From Roseibium marinum (GTDB taxonomy: Bacteria; Pseudomonadota; Alphaproteobacteria; Rhizobiales; Stappiaceae): DNA of 64,000 nucleotides. Below, in pieces: positions 35,260 to 44,669 of this stretch. The notes under the pieces were generated by a model. That model did not search any database. It was not told the origin of the DNA and saw nothing but the letters and a program-made list of their open reading frames with translations. The position numbers and the translations under genes were made by a program. Each line of letters begins with the position of its first letter. Position 1 is the first letter of the stretch. The stretch covers positions 1-64,000 of the forward strand of contig NZ_PPCN01000003.1 of the NCBI RefSeq assembly GCF_002906165.1. Direction: 5' to 3'.

Positions 35260-36513
35260 ATGAAAAGATATCTCAGAACACTCGCATTGGCCGGTCTCAC
35301 GTCCGCGGCGGCATTGATGGCTAACACGGCGTCCGCGGTCGAAATCGAATATTGGCAGTATTTCTTCGATGCCCGCGTCAAGGCGATGGAACAGCTTATT
35401 GAGTCTTTTGAAGCTCAAAATCCGGACATCACCGTCAAGATGACCCATTTTCCCTACGCGGATTACCGCACGAAAGTGGCTGCCGCGATTCCCGCGGGTG
35501 AAGGGCCTGATGTCGTTCAGCTCTTCTACGGCTGGCTGAACGACTATGTCGAAGCCAAGCTGATCCAGCCGCTGCCGGCCGATGTGTTCGATCCCGCGAA
35601 AATCGACGCGGAATTTTTCCCGATGGTTCAGGCGATGAAACTGGACGGGAAATATTATGCGCTGCCGACAGCCGTGCGCAGTCTTGCCCTGTTCTACAAC
35701 GAACGCCTGTTCAAGGAAGCGGGTATCGAAAGCCCTCCGGCAACCCTGGACGAACTGGTGGAGACCGCCAAGGCGCTGACGAAACTGGACGGCGCGGGCA
35801 ATATCACCCAGGTGGGCATCACAACAGGCATGACAGCGCAGGATCACCATTGGTGGCGCGAAGTCCTGGTCCGCCAATTTGGCGGCGACCCCTATGTCGA
35901 CGACTACAAGACCGTGAACTACAATTCGGAAGCCGGTTTGGCTGCGTTGAAGTTTTACACGGATCTTGAACAGACCCACAAAGTCACGCTTTCCACCTTC
36001 ATGGACGAACCCCAGGCAGCCTTCAAGGCCGGCCGTGCCGGGATGCACATCGACGGTTCTTTCCGTATCGGTTCGCTCAATGATGTTCGCGGATTGAAAT
36101 GGGGTGTGGCGGAACTTCCGGCGGCGGCTGACGGGACCCGCTCGAATTACTCGTCTTACTGGGTCAATGCGATCACCACGAAGGCGGAGGGCGAGCGCTA
36201 CGATGCCGCTGTCAAATTCATGGAATACATTGCCTCCGACGAAGCGATGCAGGTTTGGCTGGACGTCGTCGGCGAACTGCCGGCAAAACCGTCCGTCGGA
36301 ATGACGGAGGCGAACGCGAACGACCCGGTTTTCGGACCCTTCATTCGCGGTCTGGCCTATGCACATACGACGAAGTTCGCCGATGAATCCGCTCAACGGC
36401 AGGAAATGGTCGATATGGTCGGCCGGATCACCCTTGAAAATATGGATCCTGCGGAAAGCCTGGACGTTGCCGCGAAGGCTGAACAGCTCAAGCTGGACGA
36501 ATATTACAAGTAA
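35260..36513 (+). CDS. ABC transporter sugar-type periplasmic solute-binding protein
   Basis: Periplasmic binding protein of 417 residues (family 1 extracellular solute-binding). Signal peptide 1-27 ends ASA before VEIEYW. The mature chain has the usual motif VQLFYGWLNDYVE and ALPTAVRSLALFYNERLFKEAG near 130-150. The family binds oligosaccharides or modified monosaccharides. First gene of the rightward operon; AGGGGA precedes its ATG. The ligand is unknown and is the key question for the whole divergon. Confidence 0.95.
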   Translation: MKRYLRTLALAGLTSAAALMANTASAVEIEYWQYFFDARVKAMEQLIESFEAQNPDITVKMTHFPYADYRTKVAAAIPAGEGPDVVQLFYGWLNDYVEAKLIQPLPADVFDPAKIDAEFFPMVQAMKLDGKYYALPTAVRSLALFYNERLFKEAGIESPPATLDELVETAKALTKLDGAGNITQVGITTGMTAQDHHWWREVLVRQFGGDPYVDDYKTVNYNSEAGLAALKFYTDLEQTHKVTLSTFMDEPQAAFKAGRAGMHIDGSFRIGSLNDVRGLKWGVAELPAAADGTRSNYSSYWVNAITTKAEGERYDAAVKFMEYIASDEAMQVWLDVVGELPAKPSVGMTEANANDPVFGPFIRGLAYAHTTKFADESAQRQEMVDMVGRITLENMDPAESLDVAAKAEQLKLDEYYK

Positions 36514-36590
36514 GTCGCAACACCGGTTCCCATGTCACCATCGCCTGGGAACCGGCTCCCATTTTTCACGCGACTTTTGGACGATCAGCC

Positions 36591-37484
36591 ATGAGTTTTT
36601 ACCGCAGCCTATCAATCCGTCACAAGCAGATTGTCTGGGCCTGGACTTTCCTGACCGTGCCTGTGCTCTTTTATGTGGTGATCCGTTTTTACCCGACTGG
36701 AAATGCGATCCTGATTTCATTCCAGGACTGGAACCTGCTGGGTGAACGAAACTGGGCAGGTCTGGATAACTATATAAAGCTCTGGAACGACCCCGTATTC
36801 TGGAAAGTTTTCGCGAATACGTTTGAATACCTGATCATTGGCACACCCTTCAGTTTGGTGCTGTCTTTCATCATCGCCTATCATCTGGACAAGACGCGCT
36901 TTCTTCACAGTACCCTGCGCATGTTGTATTTCCTGCCATTCATGACCAGCGCGGTGGCCATGGCCTGGGTCTGGCGCTGGTTCTATCAGGGTGTGCCCAT
37001 CGGATTGTTCAACAACATCCTGGCGTCCGTCGGCATCTCCCAGATCGATTTCCTGAACTCGACAACAATCGCCCTGCCGTCGGTTCTCGCGCCTGCAATC
37101 TGGGCAGGTCTCGGCTTCCAGGTGATCATATTCATGGCCGGCCTGCGGGCGATCCCGACGAGCTATTATGAAGCCGCCAAGATCGATGGCGTTGGCTGGT
37201 GGACGGTGTTGACCCAGATCACGCTGCCTCTGTTGCGCCCGACGATGGTCTTCATCGTTGTGTTTTCCTCGATCGGCTTCCTTCGGATCTTCGACCACGT
37301 CTACAACATGACCACCAACAATCCCGGTGGGCCGCTCAATTCCACAAAACCCCTGGTCCTCATGATTTATGACACGGCCTTCAACGGTTTCAACATGGGC
37401 TACGCGGCAGCGCAAACTGTCGTTCTTTTCCTGATCCTGTTAGTCATCAGCCTCGCTCAGTTGCGCCTGCTGAGGAGCGATTGA
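36591..37484 (+). CDS. Sugar ABC transporter permease (MalF-like)
   Basis: Inner-membrane permease of 297 residues with six helices and the EAA loop EAAKIDGVGWWTVLTQITLP near 200-220, which contacts the ATPase. MalF-type short permease that pairs with the next gene. It begins 77 bases after the binding protein stop and ends 3 bases before the second permease. Confidence 0.95.
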   Translation: MSFYRSLSIRHKQIVWAWTFLTVPVLFYVVIRFYPTGNAILISFQDWNLLGERNWAGLDNYIKLWNDPVFWKVFANTFEYLIIGTPFSLVLSFIIAYHLDKTRFLHSTLRMLYFLPFMTSAVAMAWVWRWFYQGVPIGLFNNILASVGISQIDFLNSTTIALPSVLAPAIWAGLGFQVIIFMAGLRAIPTSYYEAAKIDGVGWWTVLTQITLPLLRPTMVFIVVFSSIGFLRIFDHVYNMTTNNPGGPLNSTKPLVLMIYDTAFNGFNMGYAAAQTVVLFLILLVISLAQLRLLRSD

Positions 37485-37487
37485 TCC

Positions 37488-38363
37488 ATGACCGTTTTGG
37501 ATATTCACCCGACAACATCGGCCGTTCTCGCCGATCCGCCTGTTCGCCGGCAACGGAACATGGGGCAATTCCTGCGCTGGCTGCTCCTGTTCGCGGGCGG
37601 CATCGCGATGGTCATGCCGATTGTCTACATGATCTCGACATCCCTCAAATGGCCTCATGAGGTCTACAACATCAATCTGGTTCCCGACGAACCGACGCTC
37701 GAGAACTATTTGTATGTTCTTGAAGACGGACGGTTCTACGGCTGGTTCTGGAATTCTCTCCTGATTGCAACTCTGACGACGGTCTCGAACCTCTTCTTCG
37801 ACAGCCTCGTCGGCTATACGCTCTGCAAGTTCCGGTTTCCGGGGCGCCAGCTGGTCTTCATTGCCATCTTGTCCACCTTGATGATCCCGACCGAAATGCT
37901 GGTGATCCCATGGTACCTGATGAGCCAGAGTTTCGGCTGGCTCGACAGCTACTGGGGCATCATGTTCCCCGGTATGATGACGGCCTTCGGCACTTTCCTG
38001 ATGAAACAGTTCTTCGAAAGTGTGCCCGACGATTTCATTGAAGCCGCGCGGATTGACGGGCTGAATGAATTCCAGATCTGGTGGACCGTCGCCATGCCGT
38101 TGGTCAAACCCGCCCTGGCTGCTCTCGCCATCTTCGTTTTCCTTGGAAACTGGACAGCGTTTCTGTGGCCGCTGGTCGTGACCAATTCCGTCGAAATGTA
38201 CACTATTCCGGTCGGCCTGTCGGGCTTCGGCGACGAGGTCGATGTCGCCTGGGAACTCATCATGACCGGCGCCGCGATCTCCACAATCCCGACACTCGTC
38301 GTATTCCTTATCTTCCAGCGTTTCATTATCAGAGGTGTGGTCATGGCAGGACTCAAAGGATGA
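37488..38363 (+). CDS. Carbohydrate ABC transporter permease (MalG-like)
   Basis: 291-residue inner-membrane permease with six helices and the EAA loop EAARIDGLNEFQIWWTVAMP near 185-205. With the preceding permease it forms the membrane channel of a carbohydrate importer. The stop codon overlaps the start of the lyase gene (ATGA). Confidence 0.95.
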   Translation: MTVLDIHPTTSAVLADPPVRRQRNMGQFLRWLLLFAGGIAMVMPIVYMISTSLKWPHEVYNINLVPDEPTLENYLYVLEDGRFYGWFWNSLLIATLTTVSNLFFDSLVGYTLCKFRFPGRQLVFIAILSTLMIPTEMLVIPWYLMSQSFGWLDSYWGIMFPGMMTAFGTFLMKQFFESVPDDFIEAARIDGLNEFQIWWTVAMPLVKPALAALAIFVFLGNWTAFLWPLVVTNSVEMYTIPVGLSGFGDEVDVAWELIMTGAAISTIPTLVVFLIFQRFIIRGVVMAGLKG

Positions 38364-39844
38364 AGGACATCTCCAAGTTTCCTGATCCGACGTACAAGAA
38401 AACCGTTCTCGCACCGCTGTTTGAGGGCGTGAAGACCCACTATGCGGCCCATATGTCCGCGATAAACAAAGCTCATCTGGTGATGCTGTCGGAAACCGGC
38501 ATTTTGGGCGGCAGCGAAGCCAGCGAAATAGCCGGGGCGTTGGCCGGCATTGAAGCCGAGACCGACATTGCGTCCCTCCAGTACACCGGAGAGCACGAGG
38601 ACTACTTTTTCGTTGTCGAAGCGGCCCTCAAGGCGCGTCTCGGAGACCTGGGAGGCATGCTGCATACCGCGCGCTCGCGCAATGACATGGACCACACGCT
38701 GTTCAAGCTGGCGCTCAGGCAAAGAACCAGAGTCCTTCTGGAGCAGATGCAGGCTCTCTGTCATGCGTTTATCCAGAAGGCGGAGGAGGAAGCGGAAACA
38801 CTGATTGTGGCTTATACGCACGGCCAACCCGCCCAGCCTTCCACCTTCGGTCATTATCTTGCGGCGGCTATCGAAGTCATCCTGCGCGATATGGCGCGTC
38901 TGGAAGCCGCGGCCCGCGGTCTGGAACACTGCCCCATGGGGGCGGCCGCGATTACAACCTCCGGATTTCCCATAGACAGACAGCGCATGGCGGAGCTGCT
39001 CGGCTTTGAAGAGCCGTTGTTGAACTCCTACGGCTGTATCGCCAGCGTTGACTATGTGACCGGGCTTTATTCCGCGATCAAACTTGTCTTTGTGCACCTG
39101 GGGCGGTTGATACAGGACATGGCATTCTGGTCCTCATTCGAGGTTGGCCAGCTTTATGTACCCAACAGCTTTGTTCAGATCAGCTCGATCATGCCGCAAA
39201 AACGCAATCCGGTGCCCATTGAACACATGCGCCATCTGGCCGCCGTGACCGCCGGTCGATGCGACATGATGGTCGACACCATGCGCAATACGCCCTTTAC
39301 CGACATGAACGACAGCGAAGGCGAAGTCCAGCAGGCCGGCTATGCGGCCTTCGAGAGCGGTGGCCGCGTATTGCAATTGCTGACGGCCTTTGTTCCATCC
39401 TGCCAGATAGATGCGGACAACGTCACCCGCAATGCCGATGCCGCCTGCATTACCATTACCGAGCTCGCCGATACTTTGGTTCGCCAGGAGGCCTTGAGTT
39501 TTCGCCAGGCCCACGAGATCGCGGCGGCGACCGCTCGCGTGGTCATCGCCGACCACCAGCCCTTGCAAAAGGGATATGCCGCGTTCGCGGCCGCTTTTGA
39601 GCGTGAAACCGGCAAGGCAACCTCCCTGTCGGAGACCGATTTCAAGACAGCCACTTCCGCGGAAAATTTTGTCCAGGTGCGCGACCGGCCCGGCGGCCCG
39701 GCGCGCGACGCCCTGTGCGGGGCACTGGCCGTTTACCGGCAGCAGGCCGCTGATTTATCCCTGACTTTTCAAAGCCGTAACGCACGCCATGTCGAGGCTG
39801 ACAAGCAGCTCAATCTGGCATTTGCCTCATTGATGGAGAGCTGA
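38360..39844 (+). CDS. Argininosuccinate lyase-like enzyme (fumarase/aspartase superfamily)
   Basis: Beta-elimination enzyme of 494 residues that should release fumarate (or a related acid) from a C-N or C-O bond. All three superfamily blocks are visible: HTARSRNDMDHT (102-113), YTHGQPAQPSTFGHY (152-166, general acid His154) and SSIMPQKRNPVPIEH (275-289, catalytic Ser loop; the usual Gly before SS is Ile here). It is not an arg-locus gene: it starts by ATGA overlap with the permease and is followed 4 bases later by the ABC ATPase. In this sugar operon it probably acts on an imported succinyl- or malyl-linked sugar amine rather than argininosuccinate. The exact substrate is unknown. Confidence 0.9.
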   Translation: MKDISKFPDPTYKKTVLAPLFEGVKTHYAAHMSAINKAHLVMLSETGILGGSEASEIAGALAGIEAETDIASLQYTGEHEDYFFVVEAALKARLGDLGGMLHTARSRNDMDHTLFKLALRQRTRVLLEQMQALCHAFIQKAEEEAETLIVAYTHGQPAQPSTFGHYLAAAIEVILRDMARLEAAARGLEHCPMGAAAITTSGFPIDRQRMAELLGFEEPLLNSYGCIASVDYVTGLYSAIKLVFVHLGRLIQDMAFWSSFEVGQLYVPNSFVQISSIMPQKRNPVPIEHMRHLAAVTAGRCDMMVDTMRNTPFTDMNDSEGEVQQAGYAAFESGGRVLQLLTAFVPSCQIDADNVTRNADAACITITELADTLVRQEALSFRQAHEIAAATARVVIADHQPLQKGYAAFAAAFERETGKATSLSETDFKTATSAENFVQVRDRPGGPARDALCGALAVYRQQAADLSLTFQSRNARHVEADKQLNLAFASLMES

Positions 39845-39848
39845 ACCG

Positions 39849-40904
39849 ATGGCCAATCTCGCCCTGCGCAACCTGACCAAGGCCTACGGCAAGACGGAAG
39901 TGCTCCACGGCATCAACCTGGACATTCAGGACGGCGAATTCATTGTTTTTGTCGGGCCGTCCGGCTGCGGCAAATCAACGACCCTGCGGATGATCGCCGG
40001 GCTGGAAGAAATCACGTCCGGCCAGATCATCATCGACGAAAGGGTCGTGAACAACCTGGAGCCGAAGGAACGGGACATCGCGATGGTGTTCCAGAATTAC
40101 GCTATCTACCCCCATATGAGCGTCAAGAAAAACATCGCCTTCGGGCTGCGGTCTTCCCGCCTGTCAAAGCCAGAAAAAGAGGCGCGCATTTCCGAGGTGG
40201 CGGAAATTCTCAACATGACATCCCTGCTTGAGCGCAAGCCCTCGCAGCTTTCGGGAGGACAGCGTCAACGCGTCGCCATCGGCCGGGCCATGGTGCGCGA
40301 TCCGGCGGTCTTTCTTTTTGACGAACCCTTGTCGAACCTGGATGCACAGCTGCGAACGCAAATGCGGCTCGAGATCAAGAAACTCCACCACCGCGTCGGC
40401 AATACAATCGTCTTCGTTACCCATGACCAGGTGGAAGCCATGACGATGGCGGATCGAATCGTGATCATGAAAGACGGCCATATTCAGCAGATCGGTACCC
40501 CGGCGGACGTATATCATCGACCCGCGAACACCTTCGTTGCACAATTCATCGGCGCGCCGTCGATGAACATGTTGCCGGCAACTCTCAACGGTCATCAACT
40601 GCAGCTCGCCTCGGCCAAGCCGATCGAAATCGGGCTGAACGCGGACACCCGCCGTGAGGTCATCGTCGGTGTGCGCCCGGATGACCTGATCCTGTCATCG
40701 GGCGAGCCGCTCGTTGCGGGCAAGGTCACGGTCCGCGAACCGCTCGGACCTGAAACGCTGATCTATGTGGAAACCCCGGGCGGGGAAATAATCGCCAAGG
40801 CGGACGGGCGAACACCACCTGAAGTCGGAGAGCACGTCGAACTAGGCGCGGATCTGGAAAATCTTCACATATTCGATGCGAAAACCGGCGTCGTGATGTC
40901 ATGA
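39849..40904 (+). CDS. Sugar ABC transporter ATP-binding protein (UgpC/MsmK type)
   Basis: 351-residue ATPase that powers the importer. Walker A GPSGCGKST (36-44), signature LSGGQRQRVAIGRA and Walker B VFLFDEPLSNLD are intact; a C-terminal TOBE-type regulatory domain starts near 240, typical of multi-sugar importers. Starts 4 bases after the lyase stop; its stop overlaps the kinase start (ATGA). Confidence 0.96.
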   Translation: MANLALRNLTKAYGKTEVLHGINLDIQDGEFIVFVGPSGCGKSTTLRMIAGLEEITSGQIIIDERVVNNLEPKERDIAMVFQNYAIYPHMSVKKNIAFGLRSSRLSKPEKEARISEVAEILNMTSLLERKPSQLSGGQRQRVAIGRAMVRDPAVFLFDEPLSNLDAQLRTQMRLEIKKLHHRVGNTIVFVTHDQVEAMTMADRIVIMKDGHIQQIGTPADVYHRPANTFVAQFIGAPSMNMLPATLNGHQLQLASAKPIEIGLNADTRREVIVGVRPDDLILSSGEPLVAGKVTVREPLGPETLIYVETPGGEIIAKADGRTPPEVGEHVELGADLENLHIFDAKTGVVMS

Positions 40905-41809
40905 AAACAGCCTCCGACACGCCGCTGATCTTGTGTGCGGGCCGTCTTTATTGCGATCTGGTTTTCACCGGGGTTCCCGGGATGCCGGTGATGGGGCAGG
41001 AAGTGTTCTCGCAGGGGCTGACATTGCATGCCGGCGGCGGCGCTTTGATCACGGCCGCGACTTTCGAAGCCCTGGGGTGGCATTCCGCCCTGATTTCCGT
41101 TTTGCCGGCCTCGCCCTTTGACGCGCCGGTGCGCGGAGACATTGCAGCCGTCGGCATTGACGGCCATCTTTGTGTGTCGGCCGCTCTCGGGCTTTCTCCC
41201 CAGATTACGGTTGCCATAGCATCCGGCGACGACCGGGCATTCTTGAGCCACAAGGCAGGGGCGGCGCTGCCTCCGGTCGATCTGGTTCGCGATGAAATCC
41301 TGCAGGGCATGCGACATCTGCACATTGGAGAGCTGCGCAGCCTTCAGGAACACCCGGAGCTGATCGACCTGGCCCGTGGAGCGGGGCTGACAATCTCGCT
41401 GGACTGCGGCTGGGATACGGAGCTTCTCGCCATGGGGGCGTCCCTTGCCCCATTGATAGCGCAGGTGGACGTTTTCCTTCCCAATGCCGCTGAATACCAA
41501 AGGTTATGCGAGGCAGGTCTGAACGAACGTGCCGCGCCGCTCACGGTCGTCAAATGCGGTTCAAGAGGCTCAAGCGCTCTTGGGCCGGATGGATGGACCG
41601 ACGCGCCCAGCAAACCGGTGAAGGTGATCGATGCCACCGGTGCGGGAGATGCATTCAACGGCGGCTTCCTGGCCGGCTGGCTTGACGGGCGGCAATTGGT
41701 GGACTGTCTGAAGGCGGGCAATCACTGCGGTGCCGCCGCGGTCGGTCTGCCCGGCGGCACGGCGGGGCTCGAAGCCCTCGGCGCCCAACTTTCCATGATG
41801 CGCGTGTGA
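40901..41809 (+). CDS. PfkB-family sugar kinase
   Basis: Cytoplasmic ribokinase-type kinase of 302 residues. It has the C-terminal signature DATGAGDAFNGGF (catalytic Asp250) and an N-terminal GG motif (AGGGALI, near 45-51). The family phosphorylates sugars, aminosugars and fructosamines (for example fructoselysine). Being last in the importer-lyase operon, it probably phosphorylates the sugar part released by the pathway. Overlaps the ATPase stop. Confidence 0.92.
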   Translation: MKTASDTPLILCAGRLYCDLVFTGVPGMPVMGQEVFSQGLTLHAGGGALITAATFEALGWHSALISVLPASPFDAPVRGDIAAVGIDGHLCVSAALGLSPQITVAIASGDDRAFLSHKAGAALPPVDLVRDEILQGMRHLHIGELRSLQEHPELIDLARGAGLTISLDCGWDTELLAMGASLAPLIAQVDVFLPNAAEYQRLCEAGLNERAAPLTVVKCGSRGSSALGPDGWTDAPSKPVKVIDATGAGDAFNGGFLAGWLDGRQLVDCLKAGNHCGAAAVGLPGGTAGLEALGAQLSMMRV

Positions 41810-41860
41810 GCTGCTGAACACCGCCGTCTTTCACATGCTGAAACGCCTTTGTGGTTGCGA

Positions 41861-41902
41861 GAATGACAAGGCAACAGCGGTGAGCCTGTTCGCTTGTCAT
41901 TC
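41861..41902. repeat. Two-level inverted repeat between kinase and ATPase genes
   Basis: Outer 10-bp arms GAATGACAAG/CTTGTCATTC enclose a second 5-bp pair AACAG/CTGTT. It sits in the 169-base gap after the kinase gene. There is no T-run, so it may be a weak terminator, an operator for the cation ATPase, or both. Confidence 0.6.
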
Positions 41903-41978
41903 GATTGATGCCGATAGCGTTCAATGCGATAGATGCGAGGTGAAATCGCGAAAACAACCGTGGTGAGGAAGCCCAGGA

Positions 41979-44669
41979 ATGGACCATAATTATCACGCCA
42001 TGGAGGCAACCGCCGCGCTGGAGGCGCTTGGAACAAGCGTTGCGGGGTTGTCAGACGATGAGGCAGCTTCCAGATTTCAATCCTACGGCCCGAACCGTCT
42101 GCCGCAGGCTCCAAAGCGCAGTCTTTTCCTGCGCTTCCTTTCGCATTTTCACAATATCCTGATTTACGTGCTTCTGGGCGCTGCCGTCATCACACTGGTG
42201 CTCGACCATTACTTCGACGCGGCAGTCATTGTGGCGGTCGTGATTGCGAATGCCGTCATCGGCTTCATTCAGGAGGGCAAGGCCGAAAAGGCGATGGAAT
42301 CGATCCGTCGCATGCTTGCCCCGCATGCCGCTGTCCTTCGCGATGGTGAACGCCGCAGCATAGACGGAGAAGCGCTCGTGCCGGGCGACATTGTCTTGCT
42401 GGAGGCGGGCGACAAGGTGCCGGCGGACCTGAGACTGATCCGTGCACACGGCCTGCAGATCCAGGAAGCGATCCTGACAGGCGAATCCGTACCCGTGGAA
42501 AAGACCGCCGAACCCGTCACGGCGGACATTTCACTTGGCGACCGTTTGTGTATGGCGTTCAGCGGAACGCTTGTCACCAGCGGGCAAGGACGCGGAGTGG
42601 TGGTGGCAACGGGAGCGGGGTCCGAAATCGGGCGCATCAGCGGAATGCTCGCGGCGGTCGAGGTTCTCACCACACCGCTCGTCCGGCAAATGAATGTTTT
42701 CGCCAAATGGCTGACGGTGCTGATCCTGCTGATCGCGGCCGTCCTGCTCGTTTTCGGGTATTTCGTCGAACATCACGATTTCACGGAAATGTTCATGGCC
42801 GTGGTCGGCCTTTCCGTAGCCGCCATCCCCGAAGGCCTGCCTGCCGTTCTCACGATCACGCTCGCCGTCGGCGTTCAGGCGATGGCGCGCCGGCATGCTA
42901 TTGTGCGGCGTCTCCCGGCGATCGAAACGCTGGGATCGGTTTCGGTCATTTGCACCGACAAGACCGGAACCCTGACGCGCAACGAGATGATGGTCGCGTC
43001 GATCGCGGTGGCCGGGCAGGTGTTCTCGCTGGAAGGGGATGGATACGCACCCGATGGCGCGGTCAAGCTTGCCGATATCCCGGTCAGGGGTCTCGACCAT
43101 ATTGACCTGGCGGACCTCGCGCGCGCGGCGGCTTCCTGTAACGATGCATCCCTGCACCGGCGTGACGGCTTCTGGGCGGTCGAAGGCGATCCCATGGAAG
43201 GTGCCTTGCTGGCCATGGCCGGAAAGATCGGAGTGGAAGTTCGTCAGGAACTGTCCGGACGTACGCAGAGCGATACGATCCCTTTCGACGCCAAGCATCG
43301 TTTCATGGCAACCCTGCATCATGATCATCCGGATCACGCGGACATTTTCGTCAAGGGCGCCCCGGAACAGGTGTTTGCAATGTGTGCCAACCAGCGCGGC
43401 GGCTCCGGCGGCGTGGCAGCGTTCAATGAAGCGCATTGGCGCCAGGTCGCCGAAGATATCGCCGCGGGTGGGCAACGGGTGTTGGCTATCGCGACCAGAG
43501 AGGTTGCACGCGAGCAGATGGTTCTCCATTTGTCGGATGTTCAAGGAGCGCTCACCCTGCTCGGACTGGTGGGACTGATGGACCCGCCTCGCGCGGAAGC
43601 AATAGAGGCGGTTGCCGAATGCCGGGAAGCTGGAATTCGCGTGAAAATGATCACGGGCGATCACGCTCGCACAGCCTCTGCGATCGCCCGGTTGATCGGC
43701 CTGGATAATTCCGAAAAAGTCCTTACCGGGACGGATTTGGACGGAATGGACGACGCCCAATTGGCTGCCGCCGTGTTGAATACGGATGTTTTCGCGCGCA
43801 CCAATCCCGAACACAAGCTTCGGCTTGTGATGGCGTTCCAGTCTCAGGGCATCACGGTGGCGATGACAGGCGACGGCGTCAATGACGCGCCGGCGCTGAA
43901 ACGGGCGGATGCCGGGATTGCCATGGGCAGGAAGGGAAGCGAAGCCGCCAAGGAGGCTGCGGAGTTCGTCCTGGCGGATGACAATTTTGCATCCATCGTC
44001 TCGGCTGTGCGCGAAGGCCGCACCGTCTACGACAATATCAAGAAGGTGATCAGCTGGACCTTGCCGACCAATGCAGGCGAGGCGATGACGATCGTCGTGG
44101 CTCTGCTGTTCGGGCTGACATTGCCGGTGACCCCCATCCAGATCCTATGGATAAATCTTATCACCGCCGTTACGCTCGGCATGGCTTTGGCGTTCGAGCC
44201 AACCGAGGAAAACACAATGCGGCGTCCGCCGCGCCCGAGACAGGAGCCACTTCTTACCGGCGGGCTCCTTTGGCATATCGTGCTGGTATCGGTGCTTTTT
44301 CTCGGCGACGTTTTTGGCATATTCACCTATGCCCTCGATCGCGGCTATTCGATTGATCTGGCGCGGACGATGGCGATGAACACGCTGGTCGTCATGGAAA
44401 TCTTCCACCTGTTCTTCATCCGGAACATCTACGGTGCGTCGCTGACCTGGAAGGCGGTGCGCGGAACCAGGGTCGTATGGGCTACGGTTATCGCCATCGT
44501 CATGGCGCAATTCGCGATCACCTATCTGCCGCCAATGCAGCGCCTCTTTGCCACCGAGGCGGTCCCGGTCTTCGACGGCATCCTGATCATCGGTGTAGGT
44601 GTCGCGCTGTTCGCGATCATCGAGGTGGAAAAGCAGCTTCGTCTCAGTGTTCCGCGTTGGAGGCGTTGA
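41979..44669 (+). CDS. P2-type cation-transporting ATPase (PMA1-like)
   Basis: Inner-membrane ion pump of 896 residues. Visible are the actuator motif LTGESVPVEK, the phosphorylation motif with Asp327 in CTDKTGTLTRNE, the hinge TGDGVNDAPALK, and about ten membrane helices. Membrane helix 4 reads AAIPEGLPA and helix 5 NAGEAMT, as in calcium pumps. Helix 6, however, reads NLITAVTLGMALAFEP: the Asp of the calcium-pump motif NxxTD is Ala. That pattern occurs in PMA1-like bacterial pumps of uncertain specificity. Monocistronic as far as visible. Confidence 0.9.
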   Translation: MDHNYHAMEATAALEALGTSVAGLSDDEAASRFQSYGPNRLPQAPKRSLFLRFLSHFHNILIYVLLGAAVITLVLDHYFDAAVIVAVVIANAVIGFIQEGKAEKAMESIRRMLAPHAAVLRDGERRSIDGEALVPGDIVLLEAGDKVPADLRLIRAHGLQIQEAILTGESVPVEKTAEPVTADISLGDRLCMAFSGTLVTSGQGRGVVVATGAGSEIGRISGMLAAVEVLTTPLVRQMNVFAKWLTVLILLIAAVLLVFGYFVEHHDFTEMFMAVVGLSVAAIPEGLPAVLTITLAVGVQAMARRHAIVRRLPAIETLGSVSVICTDKTGTLTRNEMMVASIAVAGQVFSLEGDGYAPDGAVKLADIPVRGLDHIDLADLARAAASCNDASLHRRDGFWAVEGDPMEGALLAMAGKIGVEVRQELSGRTQSDTIPFDAKHRFMATLHHDHPDHADIFVKGAPEQVFAMCANQRGGSGGVAAFNEAHWRQVAEDIAAGGQRVLAIATREVAREQMVLHLSDVQGALTLLGLVGLMDPPRAEAIEAVAECREAGIRVKMITGDHARTASAIARLIGLDNSEKVLTGTDLDGMDDAQLAAAVLNTDVFARTNPEHKLRLVMAFQSQGITVAMTGDGVNDAPALKRADAGIAMGRKGSEAAKEAAEFVLADDNFASIVSAVREGRTVYDNIKKVISWTLPTNAGEAMTIVVALLFGLTLPVTPIQILWINLITAVTLGMALAFEPTEENTMRRPPRPRQEPLLTGGLLWHIVLVSVLFLGDVFGIFTYALDRGYSIDLARTMAMNTLVVMEIFHLFFIRNIYGASLTWKAVRGTRVVWATVIAIVMAQFAITYLPPMQRLFATEAVPVFDGILIIGVGVALFAIIEVEKQLRLSVPRWRR

